Shown: positions 25,621 through 33,352 of the stretch, in pieces
Numbering within the stretch: position 1 is the stretch's first letter
How the letters are laid out: each line of letters begins with the position of its first letter
From: Tannerella sp.
Lineage (GTDB): Bacteria; Bacteroidota; Bacteroidia; Bacteroidales; Tannerellaceae
DNA length: 36,906 nt
Direction: 5' to 3'
Assembly: GCA_031272455.1 (NCBI GenBank)
Contig: JAISTS010000046.1
Coordinates: 1-36,906 of the forward strand
Translations under genes and position numbers: made by a program
Notes under the pieces: generated by a model
Database searches by the model: none
Told to the model about the DNA's origin: nothing
The model's input: the letters and a program-made list of their open reading frames with translations, nothing else

Positions 25621-26544
25621 TCAAATTTTTATTCCCAATTTAATCAATTCGCGGCGAACCGTTTCCCGTTCTTTCTCTTCAAACTTATGAAATGGCTCTG
25701 CCATATAATCGCTGCAAACACCCATCAGATTTAACGCAGTTTTTATGCCTTTGATATAGCTGGATGCAAACCGTCCGATATTGTACAGCGACATACTGAC
25801 GTCCATTACACGTGAATGTAGTTCGGTTATTTTCTCAAAATCAAAATTCGCGGCAGCATTGTACAGGGATACAAATAATTCGGGGAAAAGATTTGCGCCT
25901 CCATTGACACCCCCATGACCACCCATCATAACCGTTTCGGCAAGCATTTCTTCGGGACCAACCAAAATGCCGAAATCGGGTCTGTCGCGGAAGATATGTA
26001 TCAGTTTCTGAAAATAGACGCCATTGGCAGAACTGTCTTTTATCCCAACAATATTAATATTGTCAGACAGCGTCCTGACGGTTTGCGGTTCTATCATCAC
26101 CTTCACATGCGAGGGCATATTGTACAGAAACAGAGGCAGAACCAGTCGTTTTGCCAAATGCGTATAGTACTGGATAAGTTCATCCTGTCCGAGAGCGTAG
26201 TAATAAGGAGGGGCGGCAACCAGCGCATCCGCTCCGTGTTCAGCCGCAATGGTTGACAGAGCAAGACTTTCAGAAAAACTGGTATTCGTTATCCCTACAA
26301 GAACATTTATACGGTTGTTCACATAGCGGCACGTATGTTTAATCAGTTCTTTCCTGACATGGAAACTTATGTTCTGGGCTTCGCCGCTGCTTCCCAAAAT
26401 AAAAACTCCGACCACGCCGCCCGCAATCAGACGTTCCAGTTGTTTTTCCAGCCCTTCGACATCGATCGTATCGTCGTCGAGCATGGGCGTTATTATTGGC
26501 GGGATTATCCCGCGTAAAGGTTTTACAAACATATTATTTATCAT
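25621..26544 (-). CDS. Dihydrodipicolinate synthase/N-acetylneuraminate lyase superfamily aldolase
   Basis: A cytoplasmic class I aldolase-type TIM barrel. In the longest frame (315 residues from a TTG at 26568) the Schiff-base lysine is K177 in GIKDSS, the catalytic tyrosine Y149 in LYNMPSHV, and GSSGE (59-63) binds the 2-oxo acid carboxylate. I place the start at the ATG at 26544 (307 residues), since TTG is less likely and the length then matches the family. GIKDSS is more like the 2-keto-3-deoxy acid aldolase and KdgD branches than typical NanA, but the branch cannot be fixed by eye. True DapA is unlikely given the operon with a secreted propeller protein and an ACS transporter. Confidence 0.88.
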   Translation of the reverse strand: MINNMFVKPLRGIIPPIITPMLDDDTIDVEGLEKQLERLIAGGVVGVFILGSSGEAQNISFHVRKELIKHTCRYVNNRINVLVGITNTSFSESLALSTIAAEHGADALVAAPPYYYALGQDELIQYYTHLAKRLVLPLFLYNMPSHVKVMIEPQTVRTLSDNINIVGIKDSSANGVYFQKLIHIFRDRPDFGILVGPEEMLAETVMMGGHGGVNGGANLFPELFVSLYNAAANFDFEKITELHSRVMDVSMSLYNIGRFASSYIKGIKTALNLMGVCSDYMAEPFHKFEEKERETVRRELIKLGIKI

Positions 26545-26575
26545 TACTTCAATATAAACGACTGACAAGGCTAAA

Positions 26576-26594
26576 ATACGTACTTCCGACGTAT
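26576..26594 (-). promoter_or_regulatory. Candidate operator palindrome for the aldolase operon
   Basis: atacgt (26576-26581) and acgtat (26589-26594) are perfect inverted half-sites with a 7-base spacer, located 18 bases downstream of a possible -7 element and 32 bases upstream of the aldolase ATG. That position suits a repressor. No regulator gene is adjacent. Confidence 0.4.
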
Positions 26595-26611
26595 GATTTT
26601 AAAATCCACCG

Positions 26612-26619
26612 CAAAAATA
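26612..26619 (-). promoter_or_regulatory. -7 element for the aldolase operon
   Basis: The minus strand reads TATTTTTG, a TAnnTTTG match, 68 bases upstream of the ATG at 26544. No TTTG box at the expected spacing. Confidence 0.45.
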
Positions 26620-26640
26620 TGCACTTAAATAATAAATTGC

Positions 26641-26648
26641 TATATTTG
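26641..26648 (+). promoter_or_regulatory. -7 element in front of the DUF2461 remnant and sugar porter
   Basis: TATATTTG matches TAnnTTTG and sits 20 bases before the ATG of the broken DUF2461 gene. With that gene truncated it would now drive the sugar porter gene. Confidence 0.5.
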
Positions 26649-26667
26649 CGGAAAAAAAATTACGTTT

Positions 26668-26769
26668 ATGAGCAACGAGCTTTTCAAATTTCTGCGCGAA
26701 CTGCGGGTTAACAACAGTCGCGAATGGTTTTGCGCGAATAAAAAGCTAAAACTCAATACATTAAAATAA
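26668..26769 (+). pseudogene. 5' remnant of a DUF2461-family gene
   Basis: An open frame of 33 codons from the ATG at 26668. Residues 1-26 read like the start of a DUF2461 protein: FLRELRVNNSREWFCANKK corresponds to the family's conserved FL.eL..NN.reWF..NK opening. After about 26750 the similarity stops and the frame ends at TAA (26767-26769), 5 bases before the sugar porter ATG; normal family members are about 220 residues. The promoter and start codon are intact, so this looks like a deletion or rearrangement that joined the head of this gene to the sugar porter. The fragment is too short for its own function, though it could act as a translated leader. Confidence 0.7.
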
Positions 26770-26774
26770 TAACT

Positions 26775-28181
26775 ATGAAACCGAAATTCAACTACGGATA
26801 TCTCTGGCTGCTGACGATTGCGGCTGCGATGGGCGGCTTTTTGTTTGGCTACGACTGGGTCGTGGTGGGAGGCGCAAAACCGTTTTACGAGCCGTTTTTT
26901 GGCGTTACTACTGCTGCCGCCAAGGGCTGGGGCACAAGTTCGGCAATGATTGGCTGTATGATTGGAGCCTTTTTCTGCTTTTTGACAACGGAAAAATGGG
27001 GTCGTAAATGGCTTCTCGTCGCCGCAGGATTGATATTTTTCGTCTCGTCAATCGGCTTGGCGTTCTGCAACACTTTCTTCTGGTATAACGTTTGGCGTAT
27101 CATCGGCGGATTGTCGATTGGCGCCACGCTGAATCTCTCGCCCGTTTATATCTCCGAGATGGTGCCGCCTCATATCAGGGGTAAATTTGTGTCTATCAAT
27201 CAGTTGTTAGTTAATGTCGGCATTGTCCTTTGCCAGACGGTCAACTGGGCTATTGCTGTGGCTCACGACACGAGCCTCAGTCCTGCCGACGTCGGGTTCA
27301 TTAACACGTGGAATGTGCAGACGGGCTGGCGATGGATGTTTGGTGCGGTAGCTGTTCCGGCGCTGATTTTCATGGTCATGATGATTATCGTACCCGAAAG
27401 TGTCCGCTGGATGGTGAAAAACAGGCAGGAAAAACGCGCCCTTGAGACGCTGCGAAAGATCGGTGGCGACGAATATGCTGCACAGGAATTGAAGGATATA
27501 TCCGAAACAGTTGTCGGCGAAGATACGGGCATGAATTTCAAGGCGTTGCTGCAACCTAAAATGATGAAGATACTCGGATTGGGATTTTTCTTGGCTATGC
27601 TGCAGCAATGGTGCGGTATGAACGTAACGTTCTATTATGCAGCCGATATCTTCACTCAGGCAGGATACGGCGTCAGCGAGATGATGATGCAGATAGTTAT
27701 TCTCGGCGGAATAGCGATGCTGTCGGTGGTAGTTTCTATTGTGATGATAGACCGTGTAGGGCGCAAACGCCTGATGCTGTGCGGAACAGCGGCTATGACA
27801 GTGATGTACGGCATTATCGGTTTTATGTTTTATCGCGACATCAGCGGTTTGCCGATAGTGATTGCAGTGCTCCTCAATCTGATGGCATATCAGCTGACGC
27901 TGGCGCCCGTTGTATGGGTCATCTTGGCGGAGATCTTCCCTAATCGTGTGCGTGGCGCGGCGATGTCGCTGTCAGCCTTAGTGCTCTGGATAGGCAATTT
28001 CTCGCTCACCTGCTCATTCCCCGCTATCAAGGAAAGCATAGGTTGGGCAAACAACTTCTGGCTCTACGGCGCAATATGCCTCGTCGGCTTCGTCCTGCTG
28101 TATTTCATCCTGCCGGAAACAAAAAACAAATCCCTCGAACAGATTGAAAACGAACTGACGAAGGACATGGACAGCCTGTGA
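26775..28181 (+). CDS. MFS sugar porter (XylE/SP family), sugar:H+ symporter
   Basis: 468 residues with twelve TM helices. The sugar porter signatures are present: GGFLFGYDWVVVGG in TM1 (20-33), EKWGRKWLL (73-81) in the first loop, RIIGGLSIGATLNLSPVYISE in TM4, PESVRWM (207-213) after TM6, DRVGRK in loop 8-9, and PETKNKSLEQIE at the end. It imports a hexose or pentose across the inner membrane with protons. An extended periplasmic segment of about 25 residues lies between TM5 and TM6 (163-185). It starts 5 bases after the DUF2461 remnant ends. Likely partner of the downstream GH130 and SusC/D genes, as that locus would release neutral sugar. Confidence 0.9.
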   Translation: MKPKFNYGYLWLLTIAAAMGGFLFGYDWVVVGGAKPFYEPFFGVTTAAAKGWGTSSAMIGCMIGAFFCFLTTEKWGRKWLLVAAGLIFFVSSIGLAFCNTFFWYNVWRIIGGLSIGATLNLSPVYISEMVPPHIRGKFVSINQLLVNVGIVLCQTVNWAIAVAHDTSLSPADVGFINTWNVQTGWRWMFGAVAVPALIFMVMMIIVPESVRWMVKNRQEKRALETLRKIGGDEYAAQELKDISETVVGEDTGMNFKALLQPKMMKILGLGFFLAMLQQWCGMNVTFYYAADIFTQAGYGVSEMMMQIVILGGIAMLSVVVSIVMIDRVGRKRLMLCGTAAMTVMYGIIGFMFYRDISGLPIVIAVLLNLMAYQLTLAPVVWVILAEIFPNRVRGAAMSLSALVLWIGNFSLTCSFPAIKESIGWANNFWLYGAICLVGFVLLYFILPETKNKSLEQIENELTKDMDSL

Positions 28182-28201
28182 ATAAAAAAAATAATCGAAA
28201 T

Positions 28202-28233
28202 TTTGTTTTGCAAGAAAAATTGCCCTACCTTTG
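28202..28233 (+). promoter_or_regulatory. Consensus promoter of the toxin-antitoxin/phosphoesterase unit
   Basis: TTTG (28202-28205), 20 bases, then TACCTTTG (28226-28233): a full match to the Bacteroides promoter. Transcription should start near 28240, downstream of the first in-frame start of the longer open frame (28203), which fixes the antitoxin start at 28254. Confidence 0.75.
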
Positions 28234-28253
28234 TATTTTCAAAAAAGAAACAA

Positions 28254-28508
28254 ATGGAACGAGAGTTATTGGTAACATATCCTGAGTCGCTTGCGTTTTC
28301 TCTAAAGATGGGAAATCGCGAGTTTGAAAATGAAATGAAGACCATTTCGGTGGTCAAATTATACGAGCTGGGGAAAATATCATCCGGCAAGGCTGCGGAA
28401 TTGCTTAAAATAACACGTTTGAACTTCCTTAATTTGCTGTCGCTATATAACGTGTCGTTTTATCATTCAACAAAAGAAGAATTAGAAGATGATTTTGCCA
28501 ATGCGTAA
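28254..28508 (+). CDS. UPF0175 family protein, probable antitoxin
   Basis: 84 residues from the ATG at 28254, chosen because the promoter lies between this codon and the earlier in-frame start at 28203. The C-terminal half holds the UPF0175 core MKTISVVKLYELGKIS followed by GKAAELLKITRLNFLNLL, a helix-turn-helix-like segment, which would bind DNA and autoregulate. UPF0175 proteins are typically encoded directly before DUF3368 PIN proteins, as here, and are taken as antitoxins. The two frames overlap by 8 or 20 bases depending on the toxin start. Confidence 0.82.
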   Translation: MERELLVTYPESLAFSLKMGNREFENEMKTISVVKLYELGKISSGKAAELLKITRLNFLNLLSLYNVSFYHSTKEELEDDFANA

Positions 28509-28983
28509 GGTAATTTCAAACACGACCCCGATATTGTCGCTTATCAAAATAGGCAAGTTGGATATTTTGAAAGAGTTGTATGGACAAATAATGATTCCCG
28601 AAGCGGTTTTCAACGAAATGGAAGTCGGGAAAGACTGGTTGTTTTATAAGGATTTAAGCAAGATTGATTGGATCAGGATAGAACCAATTCAGCAAATAAC
28701 GTCCAAATTGTATCTGTTTGACCTTGATGCGGGCGAAGCAGAGGTTATAATTCTTGCTCAAGAGCAGAAAGCCGATTTGGTCATCATGGATGAAATAATG
28801 GGTCGCCGCTACGCCAAACAGTTAGGGCTGAAACTTACCGGTACGTTAGGAATTTTATTACGAGCGAAGGAAAAAGGTCTGATTGAAGCTATTGCTCCGC
28901 TCATTTCCGACTTGATAAAAAATGGAGTATGGATTAGTTCGGAACTGATTAAGGTCGTTTTGGAAAAAGCGGGGGAGTTATAA
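28501..28983 (+). CDS. DUF3368 PIN-domain protein, probable VapC-like RNase toxin
   Basis: 160 residues from the ATG at 28501; an ATG at 28489 is the alternative. It is a PIN-fold protein: VISNTTPILSL (4-14) with Asn7 where many PIN nucleases have Asp, as is frequent in DUF3368, then E39, DLDAGEAEVIILA (74-86) and IMDEIMGRRYA (95-105), which supply the other acidic metal ligands. It would cleave RNA unless held by the UPF0175 partner. The stop TAA (28981-28983) is immediately followed by the ATG of the phosphoesterase gene. Confidence 0.82.
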   Translation: MRKVISNTTPILSLIKIGKLDILKELYGQIMIPEAVFNEMEVGKDWLFYKDLSKIDWIRIEPIQQITSKLYLFDLDAGEAEVIILAQEQKADLVIMDEIMGRRYAKQLGLKLTGTLGILLRAKEKGLIEAIAPLISDLIKNGVWISSELIKVVLEKAGEL

Positions 28984-29874
28984 ATGAACCGACGACAATT
29001 TATTAAAGTTTCGCAAGGCGTAGCAGGCATAGTGATTTTAAATTCCTGCATTAACAAAGCTACGACAAAATCGGATACGATACGGTTTGGTATGGTTACC
29101 GATTTGCATTTCGCCCGAAAAGAAGAGGCGGGAACACGCTACTATAACCAGTCGCTTGACAAACTGCGCGAAGCAATAAGAGTTTTCAATGAAAATCAAC
29201 CGGATTTTGTCATCGAACTCGGCGATTTTAAAGATATGGGCGAGGACAAAACCCGGACGCTCGCTTTCCTCGACGAAATAGAGACTGAATATCAGGCATC
29301 TAATGCGCCCATATATCATGTGCTCGGCAATCATGACATGGATAATATCAGCAAATCGGATTTCCTGCAGCATACTTCAAATGCAGGCGATGCAAAGGGC
29401 AAAAACTTTTATTCATTTACGGTTAAGGGCTTGAAATTCATAGTTCTTGATGCCAATTATAACGAAGACATGACCGACTACGACAGTGGCGATTTCGACT
29501 GGACAAAAGCGTTTATTCCGCAGCGTCAGTTAGAATGGCTGGCGCAGGAACTTGACACACGGCAACCGGTAGTGGTTTTTCTTCACCAGCTTCTTGACCT
29601 GACGCAACGTCAGCATGGCGTGTGCGTAGGTAATGCGGAAGAGGTGATTGCAGCGCTTGAGAAAAACGGCAACGTGCTGGCTGTTTTTCAGGGACATCAC
29701 CATTCGGGCAGTTATTATTTCGGTAATGGCATCCACTATTTCACTATGAAAGCGATGATAGAAGGCGCCCTGCCCGACAACAACAGTTTTGCAATAGTTG
29801 AAATCACTTCCTCGCGAGACATAATAATTGATGGCTTTTATAACTGCGAAAACAAGGATATGCGAAAAATATAA
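28984..29874 (+). CDS. Calcineurin-like metallophosphoesterase with Tat/lipoprotein signal
   Basis: 296 residues. MNRRQFIK is a twin-arginine motif, and NSC (Cys22) is a possible lipobox, so it is exported folded and perhaps lipid-anchored. All metal motifs are intact: D40 and H42 (VTDLHF), D81 (LGDFKD), GNHD (115-118), H201 and GHHH (237-240). RYYNQSLDKLREA after the first motif resembles Mn-dependent ADP-ribose/CDP-alcohol diphosphatases, suggesting a nucleotide-linked or sugar phosphate diester as substrate; this is not certain. A strong Shine-Dalgarno-like gggggag (28971-28977), rare in this phylum, precedes the ATG, which directly abuts the toxin stop codon. Confidence 0.88.
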   Translation: MNRRQFIKVSQGVAGIVILNSCINKATTKSDTIRFGMVTDLHFARKEEAGTRYYNQSLDKLREAIRVFNENQPDFVIELGDFKDMGEDKTRTLAFLDEIETEYQASNAPIYHVLGNHDMDNISKSDFLQHTSNAGDAKGKNFYSFTVKGLKFIVLDANYNEDMTDYDSGDFDWTKAFIPQRQLEWLAQELDTRQPVVVFLHQLLDLTQRQHGVCVGNAEEVIAALEKNGNVLAVFQGHHHSGSYYFGNGIHYFTMKAMIEGALPDNNSFAIVEITSSRDIIIDGFYNCENKDMRKI

Positions 29875-29918
29875 ATAAAAACGGCGAAAAAAATTAACAG
29901 TGTTAAAATTATTATTCT

Positions 29919-29926
29919 TATTTTTG
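29919..29926 (+). promoter_or_regulatory. -7 element of the second susC-susD locus
   Basis: TATTTTTG matches TAnnTTTG. An inverted repeat ttaac-agt-gttaa (29894-29906) sits where the -33 box would be, in place of TTTG, and may be an activator site. Transcription would start near 29933, giving a leader of about 300 bases. Confidence 0.5.
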
Positions 29927-30055
29927 CCGCCGATACCAAAACATTAACAATGAACGAAAGATGGACATATTGTCTTAGCGCTACCGTCGGCGGTACTTAT
30001 TCGACGGAAGGGCTATTTATTAACCAAATTTATTTGGTGTTGTCGCGCTTTTTGT

Positions 30056-30101
<46 letters not shown>

Positions 30102-30143
30102 TGAATCTGGCGTCGCGCGCGCGTATTATACTAAAAATCATTT

Positions 30144-30184
30144 ATTCCGGAAAATGCAGTTATGTCTATTTTCCGGAATTTTCG
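30144..30184 (+). terminator. Hairpin in the susC leader, possible attenuator
   Basis: attccggaaaat (30144-30155) and attttccggaat (30168-30179) form a perfect 12-bp stem with a 12-base loop, followed by a short T-rich run (tttcg). It is stable enough to act as an attenuator or to pair with alternative leader sequence. The T-tract is short, so complete termination is unlikely. Confidence 0.5.
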
Positions 30185-30240
30185 TATCTGTGCTGATCAT
30201 AATACCTATTACAATATTTATTAACTTAATCAATTTTTAT

Positions 30241-33200
30241 ATGAGAAAACAGTTTTTCTTTGAACGGAATACATTATGCAGGGCTTTATGCCTGCTATGT
30301 ATTATCAGTTGTTGTTCATTCGCTGCCTACGCACAGAAAACTGTGTCGGGAGTGATAATTGATGTCGCAGGCGAGCCTGTTATTGGCGCTAATGTGATTG
30401 AAAAGGGAACGACAAATGGAATTATCACTGACATGGACGGGAAATTTTCCCTTACGGTGGCAGGAAATAATTCGGTGTTACAAATCTCATACGTGGGATA
30501 CATAACACAGGAAATCGCTGTCGGCAGCAGGACAACGATTAACATTACGCTTGCGGAAGACACACGAGCGCTCGACGAAGTTGTCGTCGTAGGTTACGGT
30601 GTGCAGAAAAGAGCTTCAGTAACCGGCTCGGTATCTTCCGTACAGTCAAAAGACATCGTAACGGTCAAAACGCCTAACGTAACCAACACCCTTGCAGGCA
30701 AACTGCCCGGATTGCGGGCAGTGCAGCGCAGCGGTGCGCCGGGCGACGACGCTGCTACGATCGACATACGCGGTTTCGGAAGTGCACTTGTCATTGTTGA
30801 TGGCGTAGAGCGCGGTTTCGACCAGATTGATGCCAACGACATCGAGTCTATCAGCGTATTGAAAGATGCTTCAGCGGCGGTTTATGGCTTTAAGGGCGCA
30901 AACGGGGTTATTCTCGTGAACACGAAAAAGGGCGAAGCCGGTAAAGCGAAGATTAACTATACCGGCTATTACGGATTGCAAAACATCACGCGATACCCAG
31001 AATATATGACGGGTTACGAGTATGCGCTGTTGCAAAACGAAGCCCAGCAGAATGTAGGCGTTAACGCGCCATATTCAGCCGAACAGCTCAGCAATTTTCA
31101 AAAGGGAATAGGGACGACCGACTGGTTGGACGAGACTATCCGCAATTCGGTGCCGCAGACGTATCATAATGTGAACGTATCGGGAGGCGCCGAAAAAACA
31201 AAGTATTTCTTTTCGCTTGGTGTAACCGATCAGGATGGGATTTACAAGTCGGACGATTATTCGTTTCAACGCTATAACGTGCGTTCAAATATCTCGGCGC
31301 AAATAGTCAAGGGCTTTACCGTTGATTTGCAGGTAAGCGGACGTTTGGATACGCGCATCAAGCCGTATGAATACGAAAGCGGACTGATAGCGCGAAGTAT
31401 TCAGGCGGCAAAACCGGTCTTTACGATTTTTGCCAACGACAATCCCTTATACTGGCAAAATCCGGGCGACAAGGGCAATCCTGTACATCTGTCCGACGTT
31501 GACAATGTCGGTTATTCGAGAAGAGACCGTCGAGAGTTTAACGGCTCGTTGACGTTCACGTGGAGTATTCCTTGGGTACAGGGACTTTCGGCGAAAGCCA
31601 TGCTTGCCTACGACTACAGAAATACTTTCACAAGAGACTGGTACAAAGAATATTACGAGTATGACTATGATGCGGGAGCAGATAAATACAACGCAAGCCA
31701 AAGTCATACTATTTCGGAGTTGACAACCAATTCGGAAAACTACTTCAAACCGACGCAGCAATATTCGCTAAACTACAATCACGCCTTTGGTGACCACGAT
31801 ATTGCCGGTTTACTTCTGTGGGAAATGTATAATCACCGTACCGACTGGGTGAAAGCCTATCGTCAGTTCTCGGTCAGCGCTATTGACCAGATAGCTGCGG
31901 GCGACAAGGTGAACCTCAGCAACGATGGCAGCGCATCCGTTTCGGCACATGAAGGGCTTGTCGGCAGGCTCAATTACTCGTTTGCAAGCAAATATCTTGC
32001 CGAGTTCAGTTTCCGCTACGACGGCTCATACAAATTCGCTCCTCAAAAAAGATGGGGCTTTTTCCCTGCCGGTTCGCTCGGATGGCGCATATCGGAAGAG
32101 GAGTTTTTCAAAACGGCGTTTCCGTTTGTTGACAATCTGAAACTGCGCGGTTCGTACGGTAAAGTTGGAGATGAGGGCGATTTCGCTGCATATCAATATC
32201 TTAGCGGATATACTTATCCAAGCGGTAATTATGTGCTTGGTTCGGGTGGTCTGTCTGTCGGCGCTGTTGACAAGGGAATGCCCAATACTAATTTGACGTG
32301 GTACGAATCGACTACCGCCAATGTGGGATTTGAAGCAACCATACTCGAAGGTCTGCTGTCCGTAGAATTTGATTATTTCGTAAGAAAACGTGAAGGTTTG
32401 CTTGCAACTCGTTTGCTGACCCTGCCGACTACTTTCGGACAGACGCTTCCTCAGGAAAATCTTAACTCCGACAAAACATCAGGTTTTGAAATAGTGCTCG
32501 GACATCGAAATAAAGTCAACGACTTCACTTACGACATCAAAGCCAATCTGACGACAACGCGCGAATACTACGGCTACATTGAACGTGCCGCATCGACAAA
32601 TGCGTTTGATAACTGGCGCAACAATACCAACGACCGCTACAAATCAATCAGCTGGGGTAAGAAAGTGATCGGACAGTTCCAGTCGTTTGAAGAAATACTC
32701 AATTCGCCCATTCAGGACGAGAGCGGAAACAAGTCGTTGTTGCCCGGCGACTTCAAATACGAAGACTGGAATCACGACGGGATAATCGACAGTAAAGACG
32801 ACCAGCCCATAGGTCATGGCGACGTGCCGAGATTTTACTACGGTATGAATATGTACGGCGAATACAAAGGTATCGACCTGACGCTCTTCTTTCAGGGCGC
32901 CGGAGGACACGAAGTGTTTATTTCCGGTGATATGGCTGACCCGTTTATTCAGCAAGGTATAGCTAATGGTATCAATCTCTGGATGGACCGTTGGCATCGT
33001 GAAGACCCGTCTGACCCGTACAGTCAATGGATACCGGGCTATATGCCTGCTTTGCGTCCTTCGGGATTTGCGCTCAATCGTGCTAACAGCACATGGAATT
33101 TGCAGCACGCAACCTACCTCCGTCTGAAAACAATCGAGATTGGATACACTTTGCCGAAATCGTTATTAGCACGTGTCGGCGTAGAAACACTGAGAGTGTA

Positions 33201-33339
33201 CATCAATGGATTTAACACATTAACGTTTTCAAACACAACAGGTTATATGAAATATATGGACCCGGAAAATAATAACGGTGCATTCCGTTATTACCCGCAA
33301 ATGAAAACTGTAAACGCAGGTGTAAACGTAACATTTTAA
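30241..33339 (+). CDS. SusC/RagA-like TonB-dependent receptor (no STN domain)
   Basis: 1032 residues from the ATG at 30241. This start gives a standard signal peptide ending at CSFAAYAQ (about residue 32); the open frame extends 97 codons further upstream only because the leader lacks stops. A CarboxypepD_reg-like domain spans about 34-112 (VSGVIIDVAGEPVIGANVIE), then the plug (VVVGYGVQKRASVTGSVSS, later SALVIVDGVERG and VLKDASAAVYGFKGANGVILV), then the barrel ending in TVNAGVNVTF. It should import a glycan with the next-encoded SusD. Lacking STN, it is not coupled to an anti-sigma factor. It has the higher-GC codon use typical of the window, unlike the other SusC. Confidence 0.93.
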   Translation: MRKQFFFERNTLCRALCLLCIISCCSFAAYAQKTVSGVIIDVAGEPVIGANVIEKGTTNGIITDMDGKFSLTVAGNNSVLQISYVGYITQEIAVGSRTTINITLAEDTRALDEVVVVGYGVQKRASVTGSVSSVQSKDIVTVKTPNVTNTLAGKLPGLRAVQRSGAPGDDAATIDIRGFGSALVIVDGVERGFDQIDANDIESISVLKDASAAVYGFKGANGVILVNTKKGEAGKAKINYTGYYGLQNITRYPEYMTGYEYALLQNEAQQNVGVNAPYSAEQLSNFQKGIGTTDWLDETIRNSVPQTYHNVNVSGGAEKTKYFFSLGVTDQDGIYKSDDYSFQRYNVRSNISAQIVKGFTVDLQVSGRLDTRIKPYEYESGLIARSIQAAKPVFTIFANDNPLYWQNPGDKGNPVHLSDVDNVGYSRRDRREFNGSLTFTWSIPWVQGLSAKAMLAYDYRNTFTRDWYKEYYEYDYDAGADKYNASQSHTISELTTNSENYFKPTQQYSLNYNHAFGDHDIAGLLLWEMYNHRTDWVKAYRQFSVSAIDQIAAGDKVNLSNDGSASVSAHEGLVGRLNYSFASKYLAEFSFRYDGSYKFAPQKRWGFFPAGSLGWRISEEEFFKTAFPFVDNLKLRGSYGKVGDEGDFAAYQYLSGYTYPSGNYVLGSGGLSVGAVDKGMPNTNLTWYESTTANVGFEATILEGLLSVEFDYFVRKREGLLATRLLTLPTTFGQTLPQENLNSDKTSGFEIVLGHRNKVNDFTYDIKANLTTTREYYGYIERAASTNAFDNWRNNTNDRYKSISWGKKVIGQFQSFEEILNSPIQDESGNKSLLPGDFKYEDWNHDGIIDSKDDQPIGHGDVPRFYYGMNMYGEYKGIDLTLFFQGAGGHEVFISGDMADPFIQQGIANGINLWMDRWHREDPSDPYSQWIPGYMPALRPSGFALNRANSTWNLQHATYLRLKTIEIGYTLPKSLLARVGVETLRVYINGFNTLTFSNTTGYMKYMDPENNNGAFRYYPQMKTVNAGVNVTF

Positions 33340-33352
33340 AAATCAATAAGAC

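Noticed and set aside
28203-28253. Upstream start for the UPF0175 protein
   Set aside because: A full consensus promoter lies inside this extension, so it would not be on the transcript.
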